From the NCBI GenBank assembly GCA_002413145.1, contig DHWK01000129.1, positions 288-6,190 of the forward strand: a stretch of DNA of 5,903 nt, given 5' to 3'. This DNA comes from a bacterium UBP12_UBA5184. Its GTDB lineage: Bacteria > Vulcanimicrobiota > Vulcanimicrobiia > Vulcanimicrobiales > Vulcanimicrobiaceae. The notes under the pieces were generated by a model. That model saw only the letters and a program-made list of their open reading frames with translations. It searched no databases and had not been told where the DNA came from. Of the stretch, positions 5,528-5,903 are shown in pieces. Position 1 is the first letter of the stretch; every line of letters starts with the position of its first letter. The translations under genes and the position numbers were made by a program.

Positions 5528-5903
5528 GTTGCTGCGTATTGAGCGCGATGCACCGAGATCCGGTCTCTGGCGCTTTTGGCTCGACGATCCTCCGCGCTCA
5601 AATGCCCTCTCGCCACTGTTGGTCTCTCAGCTTTACGCGGGCTTGCAGGAAGCGTTTGAGAGCGATGCCCGCGCCATCGTCATCGCAAGTTCAACCGAAC
5701 GCTTTTGTGCAGGCTTCGATCTCAGCGACATCGATCGTGTTCCTGACACCGAGCTGCGTGAGCGCTTTGAAGCGATTGAAAGCCTCCTCGAAGCGATTCG
5801 GCGGGCGCCGCTGCTCACGATCGCGCTGGTACGGGGCGCGGCGCTGGGTGCAGGGGCCGATCTTGTTGCGGCATGCGACTACCGTCTTGGGACGAGCAAC
5901 GCC
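5520..5903 (+). CDS. Enoyl-CoA hydratase/isomerase (crotonase) family protein, N-terminal part (3' end outside window)
   Basis: The first 128 codons are present and stay open to the window edge. The crotonase fold is supported by the N-terminal LDDPPRSNALS segment, the first oxyanion-hole sequence RFCAGFDL (A64, G65) and the second, GAALGAGADLVAACDYR (106-122, with G110). Such enzymes hydrate, isomerise or hydrolyse acyl-CoA thioesters, fitting the CoA-transferase gene just upstream. D114 stands where classic hydratases such as rat crotonase have catalytic Glu144, so simple hydratase activity is uncertain; the second catalytic acid lies beyond the window. GTG at 5520 gives MPKLLRIERD and overlaps the previous stop by 8 bases; TTG at 5529 is an alternative. 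No strong ribosome binding site is visible, so translational coupling is likely. Confidence 0.88.
   Translation, partial: MPKLLRIERDAPRSGLWRFWLDDPPRSNALSPLLVSQLYAGLQEAFESDARAIVIASSTERFCAGFDLSDIDRVPDTELRERFEAIESLLEAIRRAPLLTIALVRGAALGAGADLVAACDYRLGTSNA

Overview
The window is gene-dense bacterial DNA. It is GC-rich by eye, has no gap over about 80 bases, and every supported gene lies on the + strand. The organism cannot be named from the sequence. Codon choice, GTG/TTG-type starts and tight gene overlaps fit a high-GC free-living bacterium (actinobacterial, proteobacterial or a related soil lineage). Nothing indicates a phage, plasmid, insertion sequence, CRISPR array or RNA gene.

The left part (1-1747) is the end of a branched-chain-amino-acid-type (HAAT/Liv) ABC importer operon. 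It holds the C-terminus of a membrane permease, then the two ATPases LivG and LivF. The genes overlap by 1 and 14 bases. Importers of this family also carry aromatic and other hydrophobic acids, so the substrate need not be an amino acid.

The only real intergenic gap (1748-1824) is AT-rich. It carries a near-consensus sigma-70-type promoter whose -35 box overlaps the livF stop codon. Downstream is a 21-bp imperfect palindrome that includes a second TATAAT, then a strong ribosome binding site.

The right part (1825-5903) is a compact, translationally coupled catabolic operon. Its genes are a single-subunit Rieske non-heme iron oxygenase (VanA/dicamba-monooxygenase-like active-site spacing), a 63-residue three-cysteine ferredoxin predicted to hold a [3Fe-4S] cluster, an FAD/NAD(P)H ferredoxin reductase, a family III (CaiB/BaiF) CoA-transferase, and the start of an enoyl-CoA hydratase/isomerase-family protein that runs off the window. 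The first three form a complete electron chain: NAD(P)H to FAD reductase to ferredoxin to Rieske centre to mononuclear iron. The last two imply that the substrate or product is handled as a CoA thioester.

The simplest reading is uptake of a carboxylic acid, probably aromatic or alicyclic, with oxidation or demethylation by the Rieske enzyme and conversion through CoA thioesters. The substrate is not deducible from this window. The most noteworthy points are the pairing of a VanA/DMO-like oxygenase with a [3Fe-4S]-type ferredoxin, the Asn in the ferredoxin's cluster motif, the promoter/palindrome region, and an Asp where crotonases usually have their first catalytic Glu.
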